A stretch of 34,292 nt of DNA from Mycobacterium sp. Its GTDB lineage: Bacteria; Actinomycetota; Actinomycetes; Mycobacteriales; Mycobacteriaceae. The notes beneath the pieces were generated by a model. The model did no database searches, was not told the DNA's origin, and saw only the letters and a list, made by a program, of their open reading frames with translations. The position numbers were made by a program, and so were the translations under genes. Below are positions 19,092-27,348 of the stretch, in pieces. Positions within the stretch are counted from its first letter, which is position 1; each line of letters starts with the position of its first letter. The stretch lies in assembly GCA_031292665.1 (NCBI GenBank), contig JARLGR010000184.1, forward strand, positions 1-34,292, written 5' to 3'.

Positions 19092-20647
19092 GAACACTGA
19101 CGGAGTTCAACCGCCGCCGCGTCGGGCTGATGGGTGTCACCGTGTTGATGCTCGTCGTCGCCGTCGGCCAAAGCTTCACCAGCGTCCCGATGATGTTCGC
19201 CAGTCCGAGCTACTACGGGCAGTTCACCGACACCGGTCAACTCAACAAGGGCAACAAAGTGCGCATCTCCGGCGTGAATGTCGGCACGGTGCAGGGTTTC
19301 GACATCGACGGCGACCACGTACTGATCAAGTTCACCATCGGCACCAACACCATCGGCACCGAGAGCCGGCTCGCGATCAAGACCGACACCATCCTGGGCA
19401 AAAAAGTTCTCGAGATCGAGCCGCGGGGAAGCCAAACGTTGAGGGCCGGGGGCGTGTTGCCGCTCGGCCAAAGCACCACCCCCTATCAGCTCTACGAAGC
19501 GAACTCCGACATCACCAAGGCCGCCGCCGGCTGGGACATCGACACCGTCAAGCGGTCGCTGAACGTCTTGACGCAGACCATCGACCAGACCTACCCGCAT
19601 CTGAGTGCCACACTCGACGGTTTGGCCAAATTCTCCGACACCATCGGTAAGCGCGACGAACAGATCAAGCACCTGCTCGCGCAGGCCAAACAGGTAGCCG
19701 GCGTGCTCGGTGACCGCAGCGAACAGATCAACCGGTTGCTGGTCAACGCGAAAACGTTGCTGGCCGCGTTCAACGACCGTGGGCGGGCCATCGACGCCCT
19801 GCTGAGCAACGTTTCCGCCTTCTCGACGCAGGTGCAGGGGTTCATCAACGACAACCCGAGCCTGAATCCTGTGCTGGAGCAGTTGCACGCCATCAGCGAC
19901 GTGCTGGTGGCACGCAAAGACGACCTGGCTCAAACCCTCACGTATGTCAGCCAATTCGCCGCATCACTGGGAGAATCCGTCGCATCGGGCCCGTACTTCA
20001 AGATAGTCCTGTCCAATCTGCTGCCCTACTGGCTGTTGCAGCCGTTCGTCGACGCCGCCTTCAAGAAGCGCGGTCTCGACCCGGAGGACTTCTGGCGCAG
20101 CGCCGGATTGCCCGCGTTCCGCTGGCCCGACCCCAACGGCACCCGCTTCCCCAACGGCGCGCCGCCGCCCGCGCCTCCGGTGCTGGAGGGCACCCCGGAC
20201 CATCCCGGACCGGCCGTCCCGCCGGGAACGGCGTGCTCGTACACCCCGGCGGCCGACGCGCTGCCGCGGCCGTGGAACCCGTTGCCATGCGCGGGCGTCG
20301 ACGCCGGACCCTTCGGAGGTAGCTTCCCGGCGCCGGTCGACGTGCAGACGTCGCCGCCGAACCCGAACGGGCTGCCCCCGACCCCGGGCATCCCGATCGC
20401 CGGGCGTCCCGGCCAGCCGCCGCCCGACGTCCCGGGCACACCGGTGCCGCTGCCGACACAGGCGCCTCCGGGGGCGCGCACCGAGAACCTCGAACCCGCC
20501 GGTCCCGTCCCGCCACCGTCGACGTTCGCGCCCGGTCTGCCGCCGGGGCCACCCGCGCCACCCGGACCCGGGCAGCAGCTGCCGGCGCCGTTCATCAACC
20601 CCGGCGGCACGGGAGGTAGCGGCGCAGCGGGAGGTAGCCAAAATTGA
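19088..20647 (+). CDS. mceC: MceC, mce operon subunit with Pro-rich tail
   Basis: The product has 519 residues from ATG 19088, overlapping the mceB stop. An N-terminal helix (about 12-30) precedes the MCE domain (YYGQFTDTGQLNKGNKVRIS, GVNVGTVQGF, LAIKTDTILGKKVLEIEP). The helical domain runs to about 320. The last roughly 190 residues are Pro/Gly/Ala-rich and presumably extended toward the cell wall, as is usual for MceC. The next start overlaps its stop. Confidence 0.94.
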   Translation: MRTLTEFNRRRVGLMGVTVLMLVVAVGQSFTSVPMMFASPSYYGQFTDTGQLNKGNKVRISGVNVGTVQGFDIDGDHVLIKFTIGTNTIGTESRLAIKTDTILGKKVLEIEPRGSQTLRAGGVLPLGQSTTPYQLYEANSDITKAAAGWDIDTVKRSLNVLTQTIDQTYPHLSATLDGLAKFSDTIGKRDEQIKHLLAQAKQVAGVLGDRSEQINRLLVNAKTLLAAFNDRGRAIDALLSNVSAFSTQVQGFINDNPSLNPVLEQLHAISDVLVARKDDLAQTLTYVSQFAASLGESVASGPYFKIVLSNLLPYWLLQPFVDAAFKKRGLDPEDFWRSAGLPAFRWPDPNGTRFPNGAPPPAPPVLEGTPDHPGPAVPPGTACSYTPAADALPRPWNPLPCAGVDAGPFGGSFPAPVDVQTSPPNPNGLPPTPGIPIAGRPGQPPPDVPGTPVPLPTQAPPGARTENLEPAGPVPPPSTFAPGLPPGPPAPPGPGQQLPAPFINPGGTGGSGAAGGSQN

Positions 20648-22221
20648 GCGGCGTCTTTGATTTCCACAACTTGCGCTCCCGCAGGGTCATCATCGCGCTG
20701 GTGGTGGCGCTGGCCCTTCTCGCCGGGTTCGTCGGGTATCGGCTGTACAACAAGTTGACCACCAACACCGTGGTCGCTTATTTCCCGGAGGCGAACGCGC
20801 TCTATCCCGGGGACAAAGTCCAGATCATGGGCGTTCGCGTGGGCTTGGTCGACAAGATCGAGCCGGCCGGCGACAAGATGAAAGTGACGTTTCACTACAA
20901 GAACAAATACAAGGTGCCGGCCAACGCGTCCGCCGTGATCGTGAACCCCACCCTGGTGGCATCGCGGAACATTCAGTTGGAGCCACCCTACACAGGTGGC
21001 CCGGTGCTGGCGGACAACGCGGTGATCCCCATCGAGCGCACGCAGGTGCCGACGGAGTGGGACCAGCTGAGCCAGAGCGTCGCCAATGCCATCTCCAAAC
21101 TCGGCCCGACACCCGAGCAGCCCAAGGGTCCCTTCGGCGACGTCATCGAGGCCTTCGCCGACGGGCTGGCCGGCAAGGGCAAGCAGATCAACACCACGCT
21201 GGACAGTCTGTCGCGGGCGTTGACCGCGCTCAACGAGGGCCGTGGGGACTTCTTCGCGGTGGTGCACAGCCTGGCGCTGTTCGTCAACGCGCTGCACAAA
21301 GACGACCAGCAGTTCGTCGCGCTGAACAAAAACCTGGCCCAGTTCACCGACAAGTTGACCGGGTCCGACCAGGACCTCGCCAATGCGCTACAGCGGTTCG
21401 ACGGCCTGCTCGCCACCCTGCGCCCGTTCTTGGACAAGAACCGCGGAGTGCTCACGCACGACATCGACAACCTCGCCAGCCTTACCACCACGCTGGTCCA
21501 ACCCGAGCCGCTGAATGGTTTGGAGACCGCCTTACACGTCCTGCCGACTCTGGAAACGAACCTCAGCCAGATTTACCACCCGTCGCACGGCGCGGTCATG
21601 TCCATCCCGGCAATACCGAACTTCACGAACCCAATGCAGTTCATGTGCAGCATGATTCAAGCCGGTAGCCGGCTGGGCTATCAGGAATCCGCCGAACTGT
21701 GTGCGCAATACCTGGCACCGATTCTCGATGCGATCAAGTTCAACTACCTGCCCTTCGGGCTGAACGCGTTCAGCACCGCCGAGACGCTACCCAAGGAAAT
21801 CGCCTACTCCGAGCCCCGCCTGCAGCCGCCAACCGGGTACAAGGACACCACGGTGCCCGGGATCTGGGTGCCCGACACCCCGTTGTCGCACCGCAACACC
21901 CAGCCCGGCTGGGTTGCCGCGCCGGGCATGCAGGGCACTCAGGTCGGGCCGATCACGGCGGGCCTGATGACCCCCGATTCGCTGGCCGAATTGATGGGCG
22001 GCTCGGACGTCGCGCCGCCGCCGTCGGGTTTGCAGACACCACCGGGACCACCGAACGCGTACAACGAGTATCCGGTGGTGCCGCCGATCGGCGTGCAGGC
22101 GCAACAGGTGCCGATCCCGCCGCCGCCTCCGGGACCGGGTGTGGTCCCGGGGCCGGTCGCGCCGACGCCGGCTGGACCGCCACCCGCGCAGGCGGCCGCG
22201 TCGACGGGAGCGGGCTCGTGA
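20644..22221 (+). CDS. mceD: MceD, mce operon subunit with Pro-rich tail
   Basis: The product has 525 residues. The start is TTG 20644 within TTGA, overlapping the mceC stop; no ATG or GTG fits as well. An N-terminal helix (about 16-34) is followed by the MCE domain (VVAYFPEANALYPGDKVQIM, GVRVGLVDKIEPAGDKMKVT). GPTPEQPKGPFGDVIEAFAD and QAGSRLGYQESAELCAQYLA read very close to the Mce1D/Mce2D sequences I remember, which places the operon in the mce1/mce2-like group. A Pro-rich tail of about 100 residues ends the protein. Confidence 0.95.
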   Translation: MSGVFDFHNLRSRRVIIALVVALALLAGFVGYRLYNKLTTNTVVAYFPEANALYPGDKVQIMGVRVGLVDKIEPAGDKMKVTFHYKNKYKVPANASAVIVNPTLVASRNIQLEPPYTGGPVLADNAVIPIERTQVPTEWDQLSQSVANAISKLGPTPEQPKGPFGDVIEAFADGLAGKGKQINTTLDSLSRALTALNEGRGDFFAVVHSLALFVNALHKDDQQFVALNKNLAQFTDKLTGSDQDLANALQRFDGLLATLRPFLDKNRGVLTHDIDNLASLTTTLVQPEPLNGLETALHVLPTLETNLSQIYHPSHGAVMSIPAIPNFTNPMQFMCSMIQAGSRLGYQESAELCAQYLAPILDAIKFNYLPFGLNAFSTAETLPKEIAYSEPRLQPPTGYKDTTVPGIWVPDTPLSHRNTQPGWVAAPGMQGTQVGPITAGLMTPDSLAELMGGSDVAPPPSGLQTPPGPPNAYNEYPVVPPIGVQAQQVPIPPPPPGPGVVPGPVAPTPAGPPPAQAAASTGAGS

Positions 22222-22280
22222 GGCGCGCGAGGAGCGCGATACGCGCGAGGAGCAAGCCGAACCGAGGAATTAAGACCAGG
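22222..22280 (+). repeat. Short direct repeat at the mceD-mceE junction
   Basis: GCGCGAGGAGC occurs at 22225-22235 and 22243-22253, 18 bases apart. Both copies contain GAGGAG. They lie between two candidate mceE starts (22218 and 22281), so they are either leader sequence with ribosome-site-like cores or code for a basic N-terminal stretch. Confidence 0.5.
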
Positions 22281-23450
22281 GTGAGGACAAACGTGGTGCG
22301 CGCGTTGGGCGTTCGGGGCCGCCATGGGCTGGCGCTGCTGCTGGCCACGGTGACGCTGACGTCCTGCGCGAGCTGGCAGGGGATCGCAAACGTGCCGATG
22401 CCCGGTGGCCCGGGCAGCGGACCCGGCTCCTACATCATCTACGTGCAGATGCCCGACACGCTGGCCCTGAACGACAACAGCCGGGTGCGGGTGGCCGATG
22501 TCTTCGTCGGCACGGTACGCGCGATCGAATTGAAGAACTGGGTCGCCACGCTGACGCTACGTGTGGACAAGGGCATTAAGTTACCCAAGAACGCCACCGC
22601 CAAGATCGGGCAGACAAGCCTCTTGGGTTCTCAGCATATTGAGCTGGCCGCGCCCCCCAACCCGTCCCCCGAGCTGTTGAAAAACGGCGACACCATCCCG
22701 CTGAAAAATGCGTCCGCCTACCCCACGACCGAGCAGACACTGGCCGGTCTCGCCATGGTCCTGCGCGGAGGCGGCATCCCCAACCTCGAAGTGCTGCAGA
22801 ACGAGGTCTACAACATCCTGAACGGGCGGGGCGACCAGATCCATGCCTTCCTCGGCAAGCTGGACACCTTCACCGCCCGGCTCAACGAGCAACGCGAGGA
22901 CATCACCCGAGCCATCGATTCCACCAACCGGCTGCTGGCGTACGTGGGCCCCCGCTCGGACGTTCTGGATCGAGTCCTCACCGAATTCCCGCCGTTGATC
23001 AAGCATTTCGCCGACAAGCAGAACCTTTTGATCGACGCGGTCGACGCGACGGGGCGGCTCAGCGGAGTTGCCGACCAATACCTGTCCGCCTCGCGCGGCG
23101 ACCTGCACGAGAACCTGGTGGCGCTGCAGTGCCCGTTGCGGGAACTCGGCCGTGGCGCACCGTATCTGATCCGCGCACTCAAGCTGATGCTCGTCCGGCC
23201 GTTCGACCTCGACGCCGTGCCCAAGTCTTTCCGCGGCGACTACTTCAACCTGTCGCTGACGCTCGACCTGACCATGAGCGCTGTCGACAACGCGGTCCTC
23301 ACCGGGACCGGATTCTCCGGAGCGCTGCGCGCGCTCGAACAATCGTGGGGCCGCGACCCCGAAACGATGATCCCCGACGTCCGGTACACGCCGAACCCGA
23401 ACGATGCCCCTGGCGGGCCCCTGGTGGAAAGGGCGGACAGGCAATGCTGA
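22281..23450 (+). CDS. mceE: MceE, lipoprotein subunit (LprK-like)
   Basis: From GTG 22281 the product is 389 residues with a 28-residue signal peptide, GRHGLALLLATVTLTSC, whose lipobox LTSC puts the acylated cysteine at residue 29. GTG 22218, overlapping the mceD stop, would add a basic extension of 21 residues; the overlap is the rule in this operon, but the signal peptide looks better from 22281. The MCE domain shows SRVRVADVFVGTVRAIELKN and ATAKIGQTSLLGSQHIELA. MceE is the lipid-anchored member of the complex. Its end overlaps mceF by seven bases. Confidence 0.92.
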   Translation: MRTNVVRALGVRGRHGLALLLATVTLTSCASWQGIANVPMPGGPGSGPGSYIIYVQMPDTLALNDNSRVRVADVFVGTVRAIELKNWVATLTLRVDKGIKLPKNATAKIGQTSLLGSQHIELAAPPNPSPELLKNGDTIPLKNASAYPTTEQTLAGLAMVLRGGGIPNLEVLQNEVYNILNGRGDQIHAFLGKLDTFTARLNEQREDITRAIDSTNRLLAYVGPRSDVLDRVLTEFPPLIKHFADKQNLLIDAVDATGRLSGVADQYLSASRGDLHENLVALQCPLRELGRGAPYLIRALKLMLVRPFDLDAVPKSFRGDYFNLSLTLDLTMSAVDNAVLTGTGFSGALRALEQSWGRDPETMIPDVRYTPNPNDAPGGPLVERADRQC

Positions 23451-24994
23451 CCCCCTTGATCAGGCGCCAGTTGATCCTGTTCGGCATTCTGAGCTTGATC
23501 TCTGCGGTTGCTCTGGGCGGGTATTACCTGCGACTTCCCACCGCGGCAGGGATCGGCCAGTACACGCTGCACGCGGACCTGCCCGCGTCGGGCGGTCTGT
23601 ACCAGACGGCCAACGTGGCTTATCGCGGTGAAACCATCGGCACGGTCACCGCCATCGAGCCGACCGAGACGGGCGCGCGGGTGACCATGAGCATCTCCAA
23701 CCGCTACAAGATCCCGATCGACGCCGCGGCGAACGTGCATTCGGTGTCGGCGCTCGGCGAGCAGTATCTGGACCTGGTGTCGCAAGGCAACCCGGGCAAA
23801 TACTTCTCGGCGGGACAGACCATCACCAAGGGCACCGTGCCCACTGATATCGGGCCGGCGCTGGACGCCGCGAACCGCGGGCTGGCCGCGCTACCCAAGG
23901 ACAAGATCGCCTCGCTGCTCGACGAAACAGCCCAAGCCGTCGGCGGATTGGGCCCCGCGCTGCAACGACTGGTCGATGCGACGCAGGCGATCGCCGGCGA
24001 CTTCAAGGCCAACATCGGCGATGTCAACGACATCATCCAGAACTCCGGACCGATCATCGACAGCCAGGTCGACTCGGGTGATTCGATCGAACGCTGGTCG
24101 CACAACCTGGACATCCTGGCCGCGCAGAGCGCGGAAAACGACCAGCACGTGCACAGCATTCTGACGCAAGCGGCGCCGACCGCCGACCAGGTCAACGCGG
24201 TTTTCGGCGACGTCCGCGAGTCGCTTCCGCAGACGCTGGCGAACCTCGAAATCGTGCTAGACATTCTGAAGCGCTACCACAAGGGCGTCGAGCAATTGCT
24301 GGTCGCCTATCCGCAGGGCGCCTCGGAAGGCCAGACGGTGACGACGCCTTTCCCGGGCTACGCCGCGCTGGGCACCTCGCTGACGATCAACCAGCCGCCG
24401 CCGTGTCTGACCGGCTTTCTCCCTGCACCTCAGTGGCGATCTCCGGCGGACACCAGCCTGGCGCCGATGCCGTCCGGAACGTACTGCAAGATTCCGCAGG
24501 ACACTCCGTCCAACGCCGTGCGCGGGGCGCGCAACCTTCCGTGTGTCGATGTCCCCGGTAAACGCGCCGCGACGCCGCGGGAGTGCCGCGACTCCAAACC
24601 ATACGTTCCCCTGGGCACCAACCCGTGGTACGGCGACCCGAATCAGATCCTGACCTGCCCCGCGCCGGCGGCGCGTTGTGATCAGCCGGTCAAGCCGGGT
24701 CAGGTGATCCCCGCGCCGTCGGTCGACAACGGCATGAACCCGGCGCCCTCCGACAGGGTGGCGGGGACACCGCCGCCCGTCAGCGACGTGCTGCAGCGGC
24801 CTGGATCCGGCACCGTCCAGTGCAACGGGCAGCAGCCCAACCCCTGCGTCTACTCCCCCGGCGGGCCTCCCGCGGCCGTTTACAGTCCACAAAGCGGTGA
24901 ACTGGTGGGGCCCGATGGTGTCAAGTACTCGGTCGACAACTCGGGTAAGACCGGAGACGACGGATGGAAGGATATGCTGGCTCCGCCTGGCTGA
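23444..24994 (+). CDS. mceF: MceF, last subunit of the mce operon
   Basis: The product has 516 residues from ATG 23444, starting inside the mceE end. The N-terminal helix (about 9-28, QLILFGILSLISAVALGGYY) is followed by the MCE domain (YTLHADLPASGGLYQTANVA, YRGETIGTVTAIEP, SVSALGEQYLDLV). A helical domain and a Cys-containing C-terminal region follow (KPYVPLGTNPWYGDPNQ, YSPGGPPAAVYSPQSGELVG). No mce-associated (mas) genes follow, unlike in several other mce loci. The operon ends here and the next gene has its own promoter. Confidence 0.94.
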   Translation: MLTPLIRRQLILFGILSLISAVALGGYYLRLPTAAGIGQYTLHADLPASGGLYQTANVAYRGETIGTVTAIEPTETGARVTMSISNRYKIPIDAAANVHSVSALGEQYLDLVSQGNPGKYFSAGQTITKGTVPTDIGPALDAANRGLAALPKDKIASLLDETAQAVGGLGPALQRLVDATQAIAGDFKANIGDVNDIIQNSGPIIDSQVDSGDSIERWSHNLDILAAQSAENDQHVHSILTQAAPTADQVNAVFGDVRESLPQTLANLEIVLDILKRYHKGVEQLLVAYPQGASEGQTVTTPFPGYAALGTSLTINQPPPCLTGFLPAPQWRSPADTSLAPMPSGTYCKIPQDTPSNAVRGARNLPCVDVPGKRAATPRECRDSKPYVPLGTNPWYGDPNQILTCPAPAARCDQPVKPGQVIPAPSVDNGMNPAPSDRVAGTPPPVSDVLQRPGSGTVQCNGQQPNPCVYSPGGPPAAVYSPQSGELVGPDGVKYSVDNSGKTGDDGWKDMLAPPG

Positions 24995-25116
24995 ACTCCA
25001 ATCTCGGCTGTAAGCAGTGCTTTTCGATTCGTCCGGACCTATCGGCAACGAGGATCTCGTCCGTCGCGCCTAACGCCACTCATTCGCACCGCGCCCGGAT
25101 CAGCGCGGCAGGATCA

Positions 25117-25147
25117 TTGACACTGACCGCACGTACAGTCATATACT
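25117..25147 (+). promoter_or_regulatory. Promoter of the triple antitoxin-domain gene
   Basis: A consensus TTGACA (25117-25122) is followed by TATACT (25142-25147) after 19 bases, or CATATA after 17. The spacer contains TGAC-N10-GTCA (25124-25141), a possible operator. GAGGAG (25191-25196) and GGAG (25200-25203) precede the ATG at 25208. Confidence 0.55.
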
Positions 25148-25207
25148 TACCTGGACCGGAGTGCATCGCGGTCCCAACCGGTCCGGGTACGAGGAGAATG
25201 GAGCGAC

Positions 25208-25693
25208 ATGCCGGAAGTGATTGGCCTGGGCCAACTCCGGAGTAACGCGTGCGCGTACCTCGAGCGAGTTGCCGCCGGGGAGACATTCGATGTCGTCCGT
25301 CGCGGCACGTTGGTGGCACGGATCGTGCCGGTCGGCGACTGGAGGGTGGCTCCCATTCCGGCGCGAACTGTCAAAGCTGCGGACGCAGGTGGCTGGGTCG
25401 GGCTTGACGAACTGCGAACCCGCGCCGGACGCTGCTTCGATCGGGTCGCGGCCGGGGAGACTATTTATGTCGTGCGTGACGGCAAGCTACTGGCGCGGAT
25501 CGTGTCGGCCGTTGACTCAAAGACGCCCATGCCGCCGGACGCCGGTCGGCGGATCGAGCTCAACGAACTGCGAAAGCGTGCGGGGCGCTATTTCGACACG
25601 GTTGCCGCAGGGCAGACGATCGAGGTCGTCCGTGGCGGCAAACTGGTTGCTCGCATCGTGTCGGCCGCTACCAACGACGCCCTCGGCGCCTAA
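25208..25693 (+). CDS. Protein of three tandem Phd/YefM-like antitoxin domains
   Basis: This 161-residue protein consists of three copies of a 39-residue unit at about 4-42, 64-102 and 116-154: IGLGQLRSNACAYLERVAAG, VGLDELRTRAGRCFDRVAAG and IELNELRKRAGRYFDTVAAG, each followed by (E/Q)T(F/I)xVVRxGxLxARIV. The unit matches the DNA-binding N-terminal half of Phd/YefM-type VapB antitoxins, which normally occurs once and is followed by a toxin-neutralising tail. Here short Pro/Ala linkers join the copies and the toxin-binding tail is missing. No PIN-domain or other toxin gene follows. It could be a stand-alone repressor, an antitoxin acting on a toxin elsewhere, or a relic. Confidence 0.78.
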   Translation: MPEVIGLGQLRSNACAYLERVAAGETFDVVRRGTLVARIVPVGDWRVAPIPARTVKAADAGGWVGLDELRTRAGRCFDRVAAGETIYVVRDGKLLARIVSAVDSKTPMPPDAGRRIELNELRKRAGRYFDTVAAGQTIEVVRGGKLVARIVSAATNDALGA

Positions 25694-25796
25694 TCGCCGG
25701 CCGCGTGAGCGGCGACGGAGTCGAAGTGCGGCGAGGGAGGCGACACGCCGATCCTGGCCGCCGCCACCGCACACCGAAAGCCGTCAGCGCACCCAA

Positions 25797-25973
25797 TCAC
25801 GTACCGCTAAGGCTGGGATCGTCGGGCAGCGGTCGTCGGCAGAGCGCGTGCGCCTCCGCGGCGCTGAGCCCGAACAGACGCAGAACGTTTTCGGTGACGG
25901 CGTCGGCGGCGCGTGCATCGTCGCGATCCGGGTGCCCGCGCGCGTAGAGCGCCTGGGCCACCTGGTGCTGCAT
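25797..25973 (-). pseudogene. C-terminal fragment of an amidohydrolase-like gene
   Basis: A 58-codon frame, ATG 25973 to TGA 25797, reads DARAADAVTENVLRLFGLSA and ends LPDDPSLSGT. The NVLRLFGL stretch resembles the C-terminus of ACMSD/LigI-type amidohydrolases (commonly GNAxRLFGL). The first roughly 13 codons overlap a VOC remnant on the other strand, so real similarity probably begins near 25935. The rest of the gene seems deleted. The length is far below the usual 300 or so residues. The assignment rests on a short match. Confidence 0.42.
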
Positions 25974-26081
25974 TCGACGAAGTATGTGGACGCGCTGAAC
26001 TGGTATCTGGACAATCTGGGCGCACGTAACGAGTTCGACATACGCCGCCTCGTCGGCCTACTGAAAGTGCCCACCTCATGA
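25929..26081 (+). pseudogene. Remnant of a VOC (extradiol dioxygenase-like) gene
   Basis: The frame ending at 26081 reads VPARVERLGHLVLHSTKYVD then ALNWYLDNLG, which strongly resembles the start of the second domain of two-domain VOC/BphC-type proteins. It then jumps to NEFDIRRLVGLLKVPTS, which looks like the protein's C-terminal end. The N-terminal domain and most of the second domain are missing. The stop overlaps the FAH gene start (ATGA), the original coupling. An internal deletion near 26026-26030 and a second breakpoint near 25925-25945 explain the structure. Confidence 0.6.
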
Positions 26082-27028
26082 CCGTTTCCGTGCTGCACAC
26101 CGCCGACGCCTGGTGGGTCAAGACGGCCGACGGCGCCGCGCAGATCGACACCGCTGCCACCACCACCGCCGCGCTACTGGCCGATGGGGCCGCCATCGAC
26201 GCCGCGGTGAACGGCGGGGCCACCCGCGGCGAGCTCGTCGCCGTGGACGGCCTCAAGTTGGTGTCACCGGTGACTCGGCCCTGCCGGGTCATTGCCCAGA
26301 TGACCAACTTCAAATCGCACGCGAAGGACGCGGCGATGGACCCGGCATCGGTTCCGCTGACCTTTTTCCGCAAGGCGTCGGCGTCCATCACCGGTCCATT
26401 CGACGACATCGTGAAACCCGCGCACGTCAAGCTGCTCGACTACGAGGTGGAAATCGGCCTCGTCGTCGGACGCGCGATCCCGATCGCCACCACCATTTCC
26501 GAGGAGAACCTGGTCGAGTTCATCGCGGGACTGGTCGTCACCAACGATGTCTCCGCGCGTGATGTCCAGCTGCCGCAGACCCAGTTCTACGAGGCCAAGT
26601 CCTACCCGACGTTCACCCCGGTCGGGCCCGAGCTGGTGCTGTTGACCGCCGAGGAGCTCGCGCGGTTCGGCGACCTTCGGCTGCGCCTGAGCGTCAACGG
26701 CGACGAGCGGCAGAACGCGCTCGTCCACGGCGACATGCTGTATCGGCCGCTGGAGGCGCTGCGGTCGCTCACCCAGTTCCAGGAGCTGGCCCCCGGCGAT
26801 CTCATCCTCACCGGCACCCCGGTCGGGACGGCGCTGAGCGCCCCGCCGAAGCCGGTGCAGATCATCGGCAACCTGATGCCGCCGAATCTCAAGTGGAAGA
26901 TGTTCTTCGCGCGCCAGGCCGGCAACCCCGACTATCTGCAGGACGGCGACATCGTGGAAGCGACGGCGGCCACCGACGACGGCACGATCGATCTCGGAAC
27001 ACAGCGCACCGCAGTGCGATTCGCGTGA
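26078..27028 (+). CDS. Fumarylacetoacetate hydrolase (FAH) family protein
   Basis: This is 316 residues, apparently intact. The C-terminal FAH domain (about 105-315) has the metal ligands in LLDYEVEIGLVVGRAI and NDVSARDVQ, plus KSYPTFTPVGPELV and PGDLILTGTPVGTALSAPP. The N-terminal 70 residues are the usual cap. The family hydrolyses C-C bonds of 2,4-diketo acids or decarboxylates/hydrates 2-oxo acids in aromatic degradation. It is coupled by overlap to a VOC remnant upstream and a monooxygenase remnant downstream, so it is the only whole gene left of the cluster. Its physiological substrate may no longer be made. Confidence 0.9.
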   Translation: MTVSVLHTADAWWVKTADGAAQIDTAATTTAALLADGAAIDAAVNGGATRGELVAVDGLKLVSPVTRPCRVIAQMTNFKSHAKDAAMDPASVPLTFFRKASASITGPFDDIVKPAHVKLLDYEVEIGLVVGRAIPIATTISEENLVEFIAGLVVTNDVSARDVQLPQTQFYEAKSYPTFTPVGPELVLLTAEELARFGDLRLRLSVNGDERQNALVHGDMLYRPLEALRSLTQFQELAPGDLILTGTPVGTALSAPPKPVQIIGNLMPPNLKWKMFFARQAGNPDYLQDGDIVEATAATDDGTIDLGTQRTAVRFA

Positions 27029-27343
27029 CCGATAACGCCGTTCCCGTCGTCCCGGTCGTGATCGTCGGCGCCGGACCCACCGGCATCAGCGCGGCCACGC
27101 TGTTGGCGCAGCACGACATCGATTGCCTCGTCCTCGACCGCTGGCCCGGCGTGTACCCGCAGCCGCGCGCCGTGCACCTCGACGATGAGATCTACCGGGT
27201 CATCGCCCGCCTGGGGATCGGCGACGAGTTCGCCGCGGTATCCCGGCCCGCACTGGGGCTGCGCCCGACCGGGCGGTCGCGCGTGCGGACGCGACGTGGC
27301 CGCATTGTGCGCGTGGGTCGCCAGCGTCCTGCGTACGCGGTAA
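27025..27343 (+). pseudogene. Flavin monooxygenase (MhpA-like) reduced to its two ends
   Basis: From GTG 27025 (overlapping the FAH stop) the frame encodes the FAD-binding start VVIVGAGPTGISAATLLAQH and CLVLDRWPGVYPQPRAVHLD up to PALGLR, the first 80 or so residues of 3-(3-hydroxyphenyl)propionate hydroxylase-type enzymes. After about 27265 the sense continues in the +1 frame as RPGGRACGRDVAALCAWVAS then VLRTR and a TAA at 27341-27343, which looks like the C-terminal end of the same family. Some 400 codons between are missing. An uninterrupted but altered frame runs on to 27366. The product cannot be a working hydroxylase. Confidence 0.75.
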
Positions 27344-27348
27344 AGGGC

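Noticed and set aside
20026-21297. Minus-strand frame of 423 codons across mceC-mceD
   Set aside because: It is the reverse of the Pro/Gly-rich mceC tail and the mceD start; it has low-complexity composition and no start context.
25694-25796. A toxin gene downstream of the triple antitoxin-domain gene
   Set aside because: The sequence to 25796 has no frame with PIN, RelE or Doc-like residues, and the next readable sequence is the amidohydrolase tail on the other strand.
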